Of a DNA stretch of 64,000 nucleotides, positions 31,740-43,427 are shown in pieces. Position 1 is the first letter of the stretch. Every line of letters begins with the position of its first letter. Below the pieces are notes generated by a model. That model was given only the letters and a program-made list of their open reading frames with translations, searched no databases and was not told the origin of the DNA. Position numbers and translations under genes: made by a program. Origin of the DNA: Ochotona curzoniae (Eukaryota; Chordata; Mammalia; Lagomorpha; Ochotonidae); NCBI RefSeq assembly GCF_017591425.1, contig NW_024465751.1:4402001-4466000 (forward strand), written 5' to 3'.

Positions 31740-33029
31740 TTTGTCACCATTGTGACAGTTGAAATACAGAACATTTTTCTCACTGCAGAAGGTTCCCTTA
31801 GACTCCAACATACTCAACCCCGGCCTCCACACATCTGCGCTCTGTAACGATATGTTAGGCAGACCTCTGTGAGTGACTCATGGAAATAAAATTGTATACC
31901 ACTTATTCTTTCATGTTTGGCTTCTTCCACTTTGGAAATGTTTTGGAGATTATTCCATTCAGTTGCCTGAAGTTCATTCCTTGTTATTGCTGGTCCTTGA
32001 TTCATTTACTCATGGGAAGACATTTGGGATCCTTCCAGATTTGGTCTGTTATGGAGTTATAAACGCTCATGCACAGATATTCTTGTGGAAATGTTTTTAT
32101 TTCTTGTGGATAAACATGCTAGAATAGAACCACCAAGCTGTGTGCTGTGTGTTCAGCTTTAGGAGAAAGTGGTGAACGGTCATATGACGTGTTTGTATCA
32201 TTTTAGATTCTCATCAGCAATGTCTGAGAATCTCAGTCTCTCCCTTGTCAGCACTTGGTGTTGTCCGTCTTTTGAACTTGAGACATTTTTGTGGCTGTGG
32301 AGTTTTGTCTCATTGTGACCCTAATTTGCATTTCCATGATTAACGATGCAGTCCTGTGCTGCTGAAGGATGGTGTGGTCAACGATGGACTCCACATATGA
32401 TAGGGGTCTCAAGGAGTACATGGCCTAGTGGTATCACAGTTGTCTTACTTTTAGTAAATACATTTAACTGCATTGTATAAGAATAGTCTGATGTTTGCAC
32501 AACACAGAAACCTAACCTATGCATTTCTCTAAGTGTAACTCTGATGGTAAGTGACGTAGTGCTGTACTTTGAGCATTTTAAAAAACTGCAGTTGTTGGTT
32601 ATTTATAGATTTTCTTTTTTGAAGTGTCTGCTGAAATGTTTGGCTCATTTAAAATTTTTTACTTTGCCTTTCATGCTTACCACTGAGATCTAAATTTTTT
32701 TTTGCATATTCTGAATAAAAATGGTTGGCTCTGTGTTGTGGATATATATTTCCAGCCTTGTCTTTTGTTTTTCTCAGTGATGTCTTTGAAAAGCAGATAT
32801 GTTACACTTTGATGAAGTCTAATTTACTATATTCTTTGTGCTTCATTGTTGGAGACAGTGAGATACCAAGATTTTCTTTCATTTTTTTCTTCTGGTAGTT
32901 TTGTAATTTTTACAGTTCCATGTAAATCCGTTTCAGTTTTACGTTTTTGGTATGATATGTGGTAAGTATCGATGATCATTTAATTTTTTACATGAATATC
33001 CAGTTGTGCTAGAACCATTTGTGGAAAAA

Positions 33030-33175
33030 TATAGAAATATATCTGTAAAATATAAATAATAAAGGCATAAGCAATAAATATAAATAATAAATGTCTAAAA
33101 TAATAAATATATAAACATAAACAATAATAAACGTTTATTATTTATATGTTTTTATATATATTTATGTCTACCATA
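33030..33175. repeat. A/T-rich low-complexity palindrome
   Basis: Repeated TAAATAATAAAT units lead into a palindrome centred on TAATAAACGTTTATTA (33125-33140), whose inverted similarity extends to arms of about 18 bp. It lies within the old L1. Confidence 0.9.
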
Positions 33176-33570
33176 GAATTGCTATGGCACCTTGATCAAA
33201 TATTAGTTAACCAGCTCAGGGATCTGTTTTTCAACTCCAGGGAGTTCCATGGCCGCACATTGGCCTGCACCACACTGTTTTTGTCAGTATAGTTTTATAA
33301 TTCTTAAGTTTAGATACTTCTAGTCTCCAAATGTATTCATTTTATTCCCCTAAGATTTCTTTGACTTGTCCAGATCCTTTACATTTTTATCTCTGTACAA
33401 ATTTTGGAATAAGACTGAGAATTTTTAGGAATAGAAATGTCTGTTAAGGTTATGACTGAAAATCTGAAGAATTTAAATGGGAATGGTCAGCTACATTAGC
33501 AATATTAGAGCTTTCAATGTATGAATATTAGTGAATTTCTGTATTTAGTTGGATTCTGTATTCTTCAGAT

Positions 33571-33857
33571 TTTGTAATTATTATTTGAAAGAGAGATTTT
33601 TACAGAGTGAGAAGGAGAGATAGAAAGTGGTCTTTCATCTACTGGTTCACTCCCCAGTGGGCCACAATGGCCCAGGTCGAGTTGATTTGAAGGTGGGAAC
33701 AAGTGTCCTGTGTGGTTGCAAGGGCCTGAGGCCTTGAGCCAGTTCTCAGCTACTTTCCCATACCACAAACAGAGTGCTGGATCAGGATTGAAGTGGCCAG
33801 AACACAAATGGGTACCCACATGGGATGCAGGAATTTAAATTATAGTTTATGATACCT
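33571..33857 (-). mobile_element. C-SINE inserted into the old L1
   Basis: The antisense SINE (TTATTATTTGAAAGAGAG tail; CTACTGGTTCACTCCCCAGTGGGCC; ACACAAATGGGTACCCACATGGGATGC) has old L1 ORF2 sequence on both sides. Its 5' end is degraded. Confidence 0.85.
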
Positions 33858-34300
33858 ACTTCTTGTATATGGTTTAGATTTGCCACCAGATATTTCATGG
33901 TTATGGTGGCACTATAAATTATATTTGTAAAATTTTACTGTCATTTTTTATTGCTGTTATATAGAAATAGAATTTATATTACTTTGAAAAATTTTGATTT
34001 TCTATTTTGCAAACTTTTTAAACTAATTTATTATTTCCAATTGCTTTTTTTATCTTTGTAGCTCACTTAGAAATGAAATTTTTATTTTTCGCTTCCCATA
34101 TGTTTGCCTTTTCTTTCCTTATCACATTTCCTAAGGCCTCTAGTAAAGTATGGATTAGAAGCAGTGAAGATTCACTTTGATCCCACACTTAGTCAATCCC
34201 AGTCAGTCTGATGAGTGTATCAGGGAAGGGTTTTTCTTGATGCTCTTTTTCTGCTTGAGGAATTTCCTTCTACTCTTGATTTGTTGACATGAGTTTTTGT

Positions 34301-34604
34301 TTTTCAAAGATTTCTTTGACTTATTTGAAAGGCTGAGTTATAGAGAGTGATGGGGAGACAAAGAAGTGTCTTCTGTCCACTAGTTCACTCCTTAAATGGT
34401 TGCAGCAGCCGGCCAGGACTGGCCAGACCAAAGCTGGGAGCCTACAGATGGCATAGGAGCCCAAGCACTGGATCATTTCCTGCTGCTTTCTTTGACGTAT
34501 TAGTAGGGAGATGGATTGGGACTAGAGAAGCCAGGATTCAAGCCAGAGCCTGTATGGGATGCTGGAGAAGGTGGTTTTGCCAGGTATGCTGCAATGTCAG
34601 CTTC
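34301..34604 (-). mobile_element. C-SINE inserted into the old L1, second insertion
   Basis: The antisense SINE runs from AAAGATTTCTTTGACTTATTTG to GCTGCAATGTCAGCTTCC. CATGAGT flanks it on both sides, and the L1 sequence continues across the junction ('...gacatgagt | catgagtatattttg...'). Confidence 0.87.
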
Positions 34605-34954
34605 CATGAGTATATTTTGCTTTTTGTCATCTATGCCAACTGAGTTGATCATATACTTTTTTCTTTATCCTACTGACATTGTGAATTGTGTTAGTTCTGA
34701 GTTTTGAAGGAGCTTTGATTTCCTGGAACTGGCAGTTTGCACAACCTGTATTAAAGTTCTACCAAGCTGGAATGTTGGGATATCTTGGGTTGAGCTATTC
34801 TGTTGCTTATTTTTTAGGCCTTAAGGTTATTCACATAACCTGGGATGCTGCCATTTGACATGAAAATTACTAGACTGAGTTGGTTACTTTTCATTGTTCT
34901 CATGACACCTTATTCTTACCAAATGAAAATTATCTTTTTTTCCCCCACTTTATT

Positions 34955-35260
34955 GTCTTCTCCAGTTGATCTGAGCTCTCTGAGAGATTTTGTCTTTGTC
35001 ACTTTGCTAACCATGGTGTCAAGTGCGTGATAGTATCAAGAACAGTAGAGGAGACGCCTTGCCTCTGTTATTCCTTGTCGCCTTCCTCCTCTCAAGGACC
35101 CCAGCAGATGAAGCACAGAGTTTGAGTCTTTTGTTCCAGGTTGCCGATTTGAGAGGGGCCAATCCCTTATTCAAAGTTGTTGCTTCTGAGTCACTTACAT
35201 GGTGGGCTGTTCAGTAATTATTTGTTGATGGATTGGCTGACTGAACATGTGAATGAATGG
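34955..35260 (+). mobile_element. possible L2 3' fragments
   Basis: GATCTGAGCTCTCTGAGAGATTTTGTCTTTGTCACTTTGC resembles the L2 3' 'tgtaagctctgtgagggcagggactttgtctttttcac'. CAGTAATTATTTGTTGATGG at 35213 resembles the L2 terminus. The segment between them does not fit, so this is either an interrupted element or coincidence. Confidence 0.35.
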
Positions 35261-36199
35261 ATGAAAGCAGTCTTTCTCTCCTTTTCATGAATGGAACAGG
35301 TCCGCCTAATGAGAACAAGCAGTTTGGAAACGGGCATGCTGGGAAGGCCTGTGCAAGGGGAACATTGGGTTGTGGGAGGTGGAGGAGGGGTTGCTAAAAA
35401 AAAGAAAAGGAAGTATAAAGTATAAATTTCCTTGACAGGGTTGCATCTCTGTGGGTTAGACGTTGGCCACTTCATCTTGGCATGATTATTATATAACAGG
35501 AGGATGGAGAAATGGCCGGAAAGTATTGCTTCCTATTACATAACTTTTACTATGGGGTTGACAACACTTCTGATAATGAGGAGAACAGAAAGTAGGCCTC
35601 CATCGGCATGTAGCTCTTCCAGTTTCGTGCAGGAGAATTCATCTGGTCCTCAGCCGTTTGGAGCGTTACAGCAGTGTCCGATTTCCTCAGATGGCCTTGG
35701 GCTCTCTGCTTGGTCCTGTGTCCCAGCAGTCCCCCACTGCAGGAAATGTCTCATATTCATGTTTCTCATAAACACTTTAAAGATCTCCTGCAAAGGTGCT
35801 CCTGCAGAGCCTAAGGAGGGATTTGTGGAGGATCATGCCCTGGAAAAACATGGGTGTTACTAGGTCAATGGGTTCCGGAGGCCTGGATCTTGCATTTTGA
35901 GCAGCTTGAGACTAATTCATACTTGTCCGGTTGGCATGTTGCAAAAGCCTGCATGATATACTAGGTATTACCTGGCAGCCTCTGAAGTGGGCTCTTATCA
36001 AATCATGTTGAGCTGAGCTATGCTGCTGGTCAGTTACGGTCAATCTTTGGGGTACTCAACCCATAGTGCCTTTTGCCTGTGCCACTCCTCTTTGACCTAA
36101 TAAGTCTTCTTCCAGGCCTGGATATTGCTCTGTGTCTGTACATGAAGGCAAAAGGGTACATGCTAGGCACCTCCATTGTCCTTATTCCACTGACATGCA
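35261..36199. other. unassigned sequence
   Basis: Nothing is assigned. A short stretch near 35875-35920 hints at a MER5A-like DNA transposon but is too short to call. Confidence 0.4.
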
Positions 36200-36735
36200 A
36201 CCTTTTGTAACTCCTGGTGACTCAACAATCTCCAACATCCCTTGGGAATCTACCCACTCGGTCCTCAGCTTTGCTCCCTCCCTGTAGCTGATCTCCTCCC
36301 TGGTTACTCCCCATTCACTCTTGCATCTTAAGTGTTCACTTTCCACACAGCAAGTGACATTCATAGTTCCGTATTACTTAGAAAGTAAAGCATGCCATGA
36401 TGCAGATGATTTCTGCTGAACTTGCATGAGCTCACCTTCTCCTGGTGCCTTCAAGGCCTGACCAGGTTTCAGGAGGTCCTCCCTTGACATCATTGGCTGT
36501 CACACTGGATCCAGGTTACCGGCCTTCCTGCTGTTCCTCAGACATGCTTTGTTTTTGGGATCTTTGTTCCCGCTCTTTCTGACACTTGGAAAACTTTCTC
36601 CATTGGTGTTCTATTGGCATTGGTGTTCTATTTTCACCTCAAATATTACCCACTCCCTTCCACTCTATGCTGTTAGATTGCTGTGTCCTCTTCATAGGAG
36701 TTACTGTGCTCTCTGTTTATTCCCATGTCTACCTT
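36200..36735 (+). mobile_element. L2 LINE remnant
   Basis: TTCACTTTCCACACAGCAAGTGACATTC, then AGTAAAGCATGCC, then GGCCTTCCTGCTGTTCCTCAGACATGC, GATCTTTGTTCCCGCTC and CACCTCAAATATTACCCACTCCC keep the L2 order (tctccacacagcagccagagtg...gctgttcctcgaacatgcc...cagctcaaatgccacctcctc). Confidence 0.75.
36601..36634. repeat. 17-bp tandem duplication
   Basis: CATTGGTGTTCTATT is repeated with a 17-bp period inside the L2 remnant, a local slippage event after insertion. Confidence 0.93.
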
Positions 36736-38039
36736 AGCAGTTGGTAAACTACTGTGGACCAAATGGGATTTGCTTATTTGTAAGGCTTTATTGGCGCATA
36801 GCCTGGCCTCTGTGCTGGGTGTTGTCAATGGCTGCTTTGGCTCGGTGAGGGTGAACAATTGTGATACGGACTGCCCAGATGCAAAGCCTAAAATGTTTAT
36901 TCACTTGCTCTTCTTAGAAAAAAATTTGGTCAACCCCTGCTTGCTTTTGTCACGTTGCCTACCTCGCATTTCTCTGGCACTGATGCTTGTCCAGGAACAC
37001 AGTGGTGTTAGTAGCTTGTCCAATGAATACAGTGAGTGAAAGAACAGAGGACATTTTTGACTATGAGTATGAATGACCTGAGTAGGCCAGAGGGATCAAG
37101 GGCCATGTGTATTTTCATGTGCACACTCAGATGTGCTTTGGAAAGAGAAAACAGTGAGGCAAAATGGACCGTTTCTGCATCCGAACAGACCATGGTCTGC
37201 ATGTATCACTTAAAGTTTTTATGGTTTTCTTTAAAAAGGGCCTCTTCAACCTGAGTCTTTTCTCTCAAAAAAGGATAAACTAGTTCTCACTGTCAGGGTC
37301 CTCGTGAGCATTTTAAGATGACACTAACACAATTCAGTTTTAGGCCACTCAACTATTTCAGCAGGCCTGTATTCACTTGTCACCAGTGTTCCCGGAACAG
37401 GGAAACTACCTCCAGCCGTGCGAGGAGCCCTGTAAGACCTTGTGTTGCTGGTGTGCACAAGGCCACATTCTACATGGTGCAGAATGCACACACCAGCAAG
37501 ACACTGCGCTATCCCCCGAGGCCATCTGATCGCAGAGAGGGGATCAGAGAAGTTCATGTGTTCTTTGCAGCGAAAGGTTAGAAGAACCACAGAAAAACAT
37601 CAAAGGAGATCTGAAGAGAAGGACATGACCATGTTAGGTTTGCTTTTAGTTTTGCACAGAAAAAACTACAGTATCGTCAGACCACTTAGCTTCATATACC
37701 CCCCATTCCTTTCTGATTTCAGTTTTAAATACTTTATGTGTTACGTGCTGTGGAATCTCAAATGTTTGCTATGTAGGTGAGCAATATATGGTAAATTGAA
37801 ACCACAATGCAAGAGTCTAATTTTATTGCAACTTGAGAAGGACAGACTATTAAAAACATCATTTTTTTTTTTAAATGTAGAAAGAAATACAAGGGGTTGG
37901 CTTCGGGGGTTAGCTGTATTAGTCACACATGGCCAGTGTATTCCAGCTCATTTTCAACAATGTCTTTCAAAGCTTTTTAGCATTAACTGAAGTGCTAGTA
38001 TATTCTCCAGAAATAACTACATAGGTAGATTTGAAAAAA
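36736..38039. other. unassigned single-copy sequence
   Basis: No repeat is recognised. The part 37370-37580 has more CpG than its surroundings, with 87- and 88-codon frames on opposite strands, but no exon boundary can be supported. Confidence 0.4.
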
Positions 38040-38300
38040 AAAATCTCTACTTTGGAATACTTTTAGCTTTAAAGAAAATATCAAGATATTATAAACATTT
38101 TCTGTTTACAATCCACGCAACTTCCCCTACTGTTAGTTAGCATCTTGCATAATTATGGTGTATTTGCCAAACGAAGAAGTTAAAACAGGGTGATGCTCTT
38201 AAGTAGTTGAAGTTTATTGTTTTAGATTTTTAATACTTTTCCACTAGTGCCATGTTTCTGTTCAAGGGTCAAACATAGGCAGTATCGTTATTCTCATTTA
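38040..38300. mobile_element. L1M 3'UTR fragment, left part
   Basis: AGAAAATATCAAGATATTATAAAC, GTTAGTTAGCATCTTGCATAATTATGG and ACTTTTCCACTAGTGCCATGTTTCTGTTCAAGG match an old L1M 3'UTR segment (taacatcttgcataactatagt...tttttccactaatgtcctttttctgttccagg). It continues at 38869 after two SINEs. I cannot fix the orientation from memory. Confidence 0.7.
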
Positions 38301-38591
38301 ATTTTTTTAAAGGATATTTTTGGTGAGCCAGAGTATCAGGAAGATAGATTTCTTTCATTTGCTGGGTTATTCATTTCCCGATGGCCATAGCAGTCAGGAC
38401 TGGGCCTGGCAGAAGCCGGGAGCTAGAAGCTCCATCCTGATCCCTCTCATGAGCGACAGGGTCTCAAGTGCTTAGGCCATCATCTTTTGGCTCTTCAAGC
38501 ACCGTAGCAGGAGGTTAGATGGGAAGTAGACATACCGGGACTCAAACTGGCACTGAGATATGACCTGCTGATGTGGCCACAATGCCTGCTC
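38301..38591 (-). mobile_element. C-SINE inserted in L1M, first of two
   Basis: The antisense SINE contains GACTGGGCCTGGCAGAAGCCGGGAGC and ACATACCGGGACTCAAACTGGCACTGAGATATG. It ends CACAATGCCTGCTC. Confidence 0.87.
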
Positions 38592-38595
38592 TTGT

Positions 38596-38868
38596 TTTTC
38601 TTTTTAAATTAATTGATTTTATTTGAAAGCAGAGGGACACACAGAATCTTCTATCTACTGATTTAATCCTCAAATTGTCCCAACATGCAAAGCTGGTCCA
38701 GGCTGAAGCCAGGAGCCTGGACGTCAGTTTGGGTCTCCCATGGGATGGCAGGGACTCAACCACTGAATGATCATCTACTGCATTCCTGGTGTGCTTGAAG
38801 AGGAAGCTCAAATTGGAGTGGAGCTGAAGCTGGAACCCGGCCACTGTGTTATGGCATGTCGATGTCTC
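38596..38868 (-). mobile_element. C-SINE inserted in L1M, second of two
   Basis: The antisense SINE (AATTGATTTTATTTGAAAGCAGAGG tail; GGTCCAGGCTGAAGCCAGGAGCC; GGTCTCCCATGGGATGGCAGGGAC; ACCCGGCCACTGTGTTATGGC) is tandem to the previous copy in the same orientation. Confidence 0.85.
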
Positions 38869-39060
38869 AGTAGCATCGAATCGCCTCCTTTGGCCTTTGA
38901 CAGGTGCTCAGTCTGTCCTGCCTTTCAGGACGATGGCAGATTTGAGGAGGATGAGTGAGATGTTTTGTAGACTGCCCCTTGATTTGGGAGTATCTGACAT
39001 TTTGTGTTTGTGATTAGATTGGAGTTATGGGTAAGCTGCCCTTACATCATTTCAGGGGAA
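38869..39060. mobile_element. L1M 3'UTR fragment, right part
   Basis: GATGTTTTGTAGACTGCCCCTTGATTTGGGAGTATCTGACATTTTGTGTTTGTGATTAGATTGGAGTTATGG matches the next part of the same L1M 3'UTR (ttgtagaatgtccctcaatttgggtttgtctgatg...tcatgattagactggggttatgg), so both pieces were once continuous. Confidence 0.75.
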
Positions 39061-39851
39061 CCTGTGACTAATATTACTTGTTCTTCAACTCAACTTTTAA
39101 AATTAACATGAAGAACAGATTGTATGTGTTTCATGGTTTCGATTGCATTAAGACATTCACAGTTCCCTCACTACCCTGCTCCCACACAATACCTTTCTCT
39201 CCAGCCCCTCTCTTCGTTAGTTTCTGCAGAGGCATACTTTTAATTCACTCTATAAAAACAGGCGTAATTTGGTACTTATCATAATATTTAACAAGTAGAA
39301 TGTAGGAAGACCACGCTAAAGGTGACAATTAGATCTTGAAGTGACGGTTTTACATATAAACACACACATATGAATGCTATATATAAACACAATGTGTTAT
39401 ACACACATATGTATCTGTATACATGTGTGGGTGAATGTCCATGTCTTCTAGGCACGACTTTTAGTAACTTCAGTATTTGGATGTGTATATCAGGATTTAA
39501 CTGGTTTGTTAGTTTGGAGGTCTGCATCATTTCCAGATATATTCTGGAGCAACAAAATTTATATATAATAGAAATCACTGTTAATACCGCTTTCTATCAT
39601 GGGTAGGAGTGGGGCCATATAAAGCCCTTGAAACAGTTTGGTCTGGTCATGCCAAGGCAACTGAAGGTAGGATTTAAAAAGTTTAACTATTTTGTCTTTT
39701 AAAGTTTTTTTAAAAATTAATTTTAGTTTTTTAAAACAGATTCAGTATAGATTGTAGATATAATTTGAAGAATATACTAGTATTCCTATATTCTTTTCTT
39801 CCCTCTCCCTTCCTTCCTTCCTCTCTCTCATTCTTTCATATTAGCAAGCTA
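39061..39851. other. unassigned AT-rich sequence
   Basis: No family is assigned. Imperfect CA/TA-rich sequence lies at 39355-39425 and a CTTCC-rich stretch at 39800-39835. Confidence 0.45.
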
Positions 39852-40188
39852 TTTTTTTAAAAAAAATATATTAAGATTTTCATTGGAAAGTCAGATACTT
39901 AGAGAGGAGGAGAGACAGAGAGAAAGATCCTCCATCCACTGATTCATTCCCTAAGTGGCTGCAGCGGCTGGAGCTGAGCTGATCCAAAGCCAGGGGCCAG
40001 GAGCCTTCTCTGGGTCTCCCATGTAGGTGAAGGGTCCCAAGACCTTAGGCTGTCCTGGACTGCTTTCCCAAGCCATAAGTAGGGAGCTGGATGAGTAACA
40101 GGGCCAAAGGGACATGAACCAGTATCCATATGGTATCCTGGTGTGAGCAAGGCAAGGACTTCAGCCACTAGGTTATTGTGCTGGGCCC
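39852..40188 (-). mobile_element. C-SINE copy, young subfamily
   Basis: A complete antisense SINE (AAGATTTTCATTGGAAAGTCAGATAC; GGGTCTCCCATGTAGG; TTCAGCCACTAGGTTATTGTGCTGGGCCC). The flanks TAGCAAGCTATTTTTTT and TAGCAGGATCATTTTTA look like a slightly mutated target-site duplication. Confidence 0.93.
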
Positions 40189-40899
40189 TAGCAGGATCAT
40201 TTTTAAGATGATAACTTTACATGTCCAATGAATGATATTGTAAATATCCAACTGGCCTTTGGCATACAAAAGTTTACTTATTTCTGTTAAATCTAGATCA
40301 TTTTTTTGTTACTTTTTGAAGCTAAAAATCTGTCAAAAATATGCATACAAATGCATGTACTCACTTAAAGATCGGGTCATTTGTGGGGTCAGTTTGCCCC
40401 AAGAGCAGTTCTCTCACCACTAGCTACCACCTTCTCTGCTTTCTCCCGGTTGGAGTCAGGCAGGGAAGACCTGATGAGCAAGTGAGGACTGGACTGTGTA
40501 TTAGGGGCAGGTTAAAAGAGAGGAGACGAAGGATGTGAGATCATTTACTGATGCTAAGGGGAGCACCTGCTCCTTGGGAAGAGAAGCACACCTCTTACTT
40601 ACTAGAAATTTAACTGTTACGTATAAATAATTGTATATGTAAACATCCTTCTGACTCCACCCATGGATTTAGACTTCTGTTTCTGATTGTTTGTGCCTAA
40701 ATACTCCCTTCCCATTGTCCTGCAAGTTTACCCTGAGCCCCTTAGAAATGTTGGTTCTCATGTCCATAATGGTAATCACTTCCTTGAATTTACTTATAAA
40801 TTTGTAACAAAAAAGCCTGAAGCCCATGACAACAACACGGATTCTTTTTTTCCAAGCCCCATCTGTCTGGAGGTACCTGTTATGTACAGGATGGCACTT
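40189..40899. other. unassigned sequence
   Basis: No repeat or exon is recognised. Confidence 0.4.
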
Positions 40900-41078
40900 T
40901 AGACTGCTGTACTTCCAGAACTTTCTGCAATGATGACATGTGTGTTCTATTCCAGTACTGCTTCATGTAGTAGGAACCAGCTGCACGGGGCCACTAGGAG
41001 TAAAGGAAAAAGTGTTGATGTTTGCTTTCATTTGAGCAGACATGTGTGCCTAGCGGCTACCATATTGGATGGTGCTGT
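40900..41078 (+). mobile_element. hAT-Charlie type non-autonomous DNA transposon
   Basis: The left end CTGCTGTACTTCCAGAACTTTCTGCAATGATG and right end GTGCCTAGCGGCTACCATATTGGATGGTGCTG correspond to the two inverted ends of a common mammalian hAT MITE (cagtgctgtccaatagaactttctg...tagtggctaccgtattggacagcgcag). It is internally deleted and has no transposase. Confidence 0.75.
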
Positions 41079-43111
41079 TTGCCGTTTTGCAAACACTTTC
41101 CTGTAGGCTGTCACAGTGGATCCATGAAGAAACATGCATCTTGGAGCAAGGACCAGCTCTGGGCTCCTAGCTACAATTTACAGATCTCTGTCCCAGATGC
41201 TGTGCCACACTGCCCTTCACACATTGTCATCACCAATACTAGAAAGGTCATCTATGAGGATGATTGTCTTAAAAAAAATAATATTTATTTCAGCCTTCAG
41301 TCTCAGCTGGAATTTCAGGAACCCACTCAGGGTTCTGTGTGGTTTAGTTTCAAAAAGGGTTAGGTGAGAGCTGACGCTTCCTGCCCCAAATGACCTTTCT
41401 GATTGGGTCCTCATTTCCACACAGCTATTTTTGAAGACTGAAGTTTGTAGCCCCTACAGACTTAGGTTATCAACGAAGTGATCTCACTTTTAATCGTTAT
41501 CTCTTTCTTCTTTTGAGACAGGAAAAAAAAAAACCTTTTAAAAAAGAGGATAGTACCTATTTGAACTGAAATAAAGTGGTATCATTTACCATTTTGTTTC
41601 TGGTCTTTCACTTCTCTGACATCGAGTTCATACTGAAGAGTCACCAGATGTGGTTTCCGGTCCCAGATCTGCCCTGATGGCATGCAGGGTCCGTCTGAAT
41701 AAACCATGGTGCCTTATAGACTCAGGGCTGGGTTAGAGGCGCCACAGAATACCACCTGGAACACCTTGGGGAAAGGTCACTACTGTTCATGGACTCACCA
41801 TTCTTTGCCTGCTCATACAGTTGCTTGCAAATCGTGCAACTGGAAAGATCTCCTCCTTGGACAAGAAGATGGAGATGCTGTAACGCTTACCTGGGTAACC
41901 TTCGCTGTGGTAGAATAACTTTCCTGGATCATTTATTGAAATGTGCGCTCCCTTGAAAGAGAAGGGAAGGAAGGAAGGAGGTTCAGAGGCAACAGACAAG
42001 AAGCAAAGGGGGAGGGGAAGAGGAAAGAGGGACTGTCATTAATGGTTACTTTAATAACCTCTGTAATAACTGGGCATGAGAAATCCTGATGAAGACCTGT
42101 GCCTCAGAGTGGCAGAGAATCTCACAGCTGCCAAGTACTGGAACTTGTGCTAGCATGACGACTCACCCAGGTGGAACCTGTGTGCCCAGATTGTGGCGTC
42201 CAACCTCAAGGTCACTGGGAATTGAGAATTGTGTGTCTTTTGGGGAGTACCTGTGCACCAAGGGAGGACCTGAGGATCTGAGAGAGAGGGAGAAGAAGCT
42301 CTCAGATCAGTTCTTTCCTGCAGCGGTTACTCAAGCCTGATCCCCGGGCTGACATTTCCATGCATGTGGGTTTGGAGAGGAGCTGCTCTCCCAGCAGGCG
42401 GAGGGGAGTGTATTGATTTCACAGAGGTCTCCTCAGCAACTTGGTGGGGCCCTCCCAGGCCCACTTAATCTCATCTTTTGTCTGCCTTGAGAATGGGTAT
42501 TTCCCCCTGTTTAAATACTACTGCTCCTCCCGCTCACTCTCCATCCGATTCTTTGTTGTAGATGATCCGGCCAGGAGGGGAGAAGGTGGCGGCCCACCAA
42601 GCTTGGGAAGGGCCATAGAGGAGGGCCTCGCAGGAGGTGACCCAGACTCAGGACCCCCTGAACTCTGAGACCTAATCCGCTGTAATGATGTGTCGTTCTT
42701 TGTGAAGCCCATGAAAGGAAGTGGGCCTGGGGAGGAGCCATGCCCTTCTCACCTTCAGTTCAGAGGGGTTTGGTTGCATCTAATGAGTAGGTAAGGACAG
42801 AACACGCTTAGTTGGGAAACAGCTGGCTGTCACAAAAATGGTGGAGTGAGAGAGGCTGCAGATTCCTGCAGGCTCACTGTTAGTCCCTGAGCTCTCCTTA
42901 GGGACACCCATCTCCTCCCACTGAGTCTTTGCTGGAGCTACATGAACTAAAGAAGGGATCAAAAAAAGTGGTTCATTGCATGAATTAAATAAAAAAAGAA
43001 ACATTGCAAAATAGGACAGGAAAATATACTTATTATGGTGAATTGTTTTCCTAACTATAAGCTCTTTAAAGAGGCTTTTTCTTTTGTCATGCTTCTGTGC
43101 TGTACAGTCTT
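41079..43111. other. unassigned single-copy sequence
   Basis: About 2 kb without any recognisable repeat, unusually long for this window. It includes a GGAAGGAAGGAAGGAGG run at 41965-41981. Frames are short (the longest is 113 codons at 41022-41363) and unsupported. Confidence 0.45.
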
Positions 43112-43427
43112 TTAAAAAAAGATTTAGTTCTTTTTATTGGAAAGGCAGATAAACAAAAAGGAGGAGAGACAGAGAGGAAGATCTTCTGTCTAATGATTCA
43201 CTCCCCAAGTGGCTGTAATAGCCAGAACTGAGCTGATCTGAAGCCAGGAGCCTGTAGCTTCTTCCAGTGCAGGGTCCCAAGGCTTTGGGCTGTCCTTGAC
43301 TGCTTTCTCAAGCTACAGGCATGGAACTGGATGGGAAGTGGGGTGACCAGGATTTGAACCAGCACCCATATGGGATCCTGGCGCATGCAAGGCAAAGATT
43401 TTAGCCACTAGGCTATTGCACCAGGGC
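43112..43427 (-). mobile_element. C-SINE copy with perfect 17-bp target-site duplication
   Basis: A full-length antisense SINE of 316 bp, from TTAAAAAAAGATTTAG to ATTGCACCAGGGC. CTGTGCTGTACAGTCTT occurs at 43095-43111 and, unchanged, at 43428-43444, so both boundaries are known to the base. Confidence 0.97.

Larger units (their letters stand above)
31740..34830 (-). mobile_element. old L1 (L1M type): 3'UTR and C-terminal part of ORF2, split by two SINEs
   Basis: About 2.5 kb of antisense L1. Read along the plus strand, the order is: 3'UTR (TTCATGTTTGGCTTCTTCCAC, ATTCTCATCAGCAATGTCTGAGA, GTCTCATTGTGACCCTAATTTGC), then the region antisense to the end of ORF2 (TTTGAAAAGCAGATATG, GTTGTGCTAGAACCATTTGTGG, CCACACTGTTTTTGTCAGTATAG, CTCTGTACAAATTTTGG), then more ORF2 (TTTTGTCATCTATGCCAACTGAGTTGATCATAT). 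Reading frames are broken throughout, so it is inactive. Its 5' side is truncated near 34830. Confidence 0.85.

Noticed and set aside
37318..37590. 87- and 88-codon frames on opposite strands in a locally CpG-richer patch
   Set aside because: Mirror-image open frames usually reflect base composition. No acceptor/donor pair encloses the patch and CpG density is far below an island.
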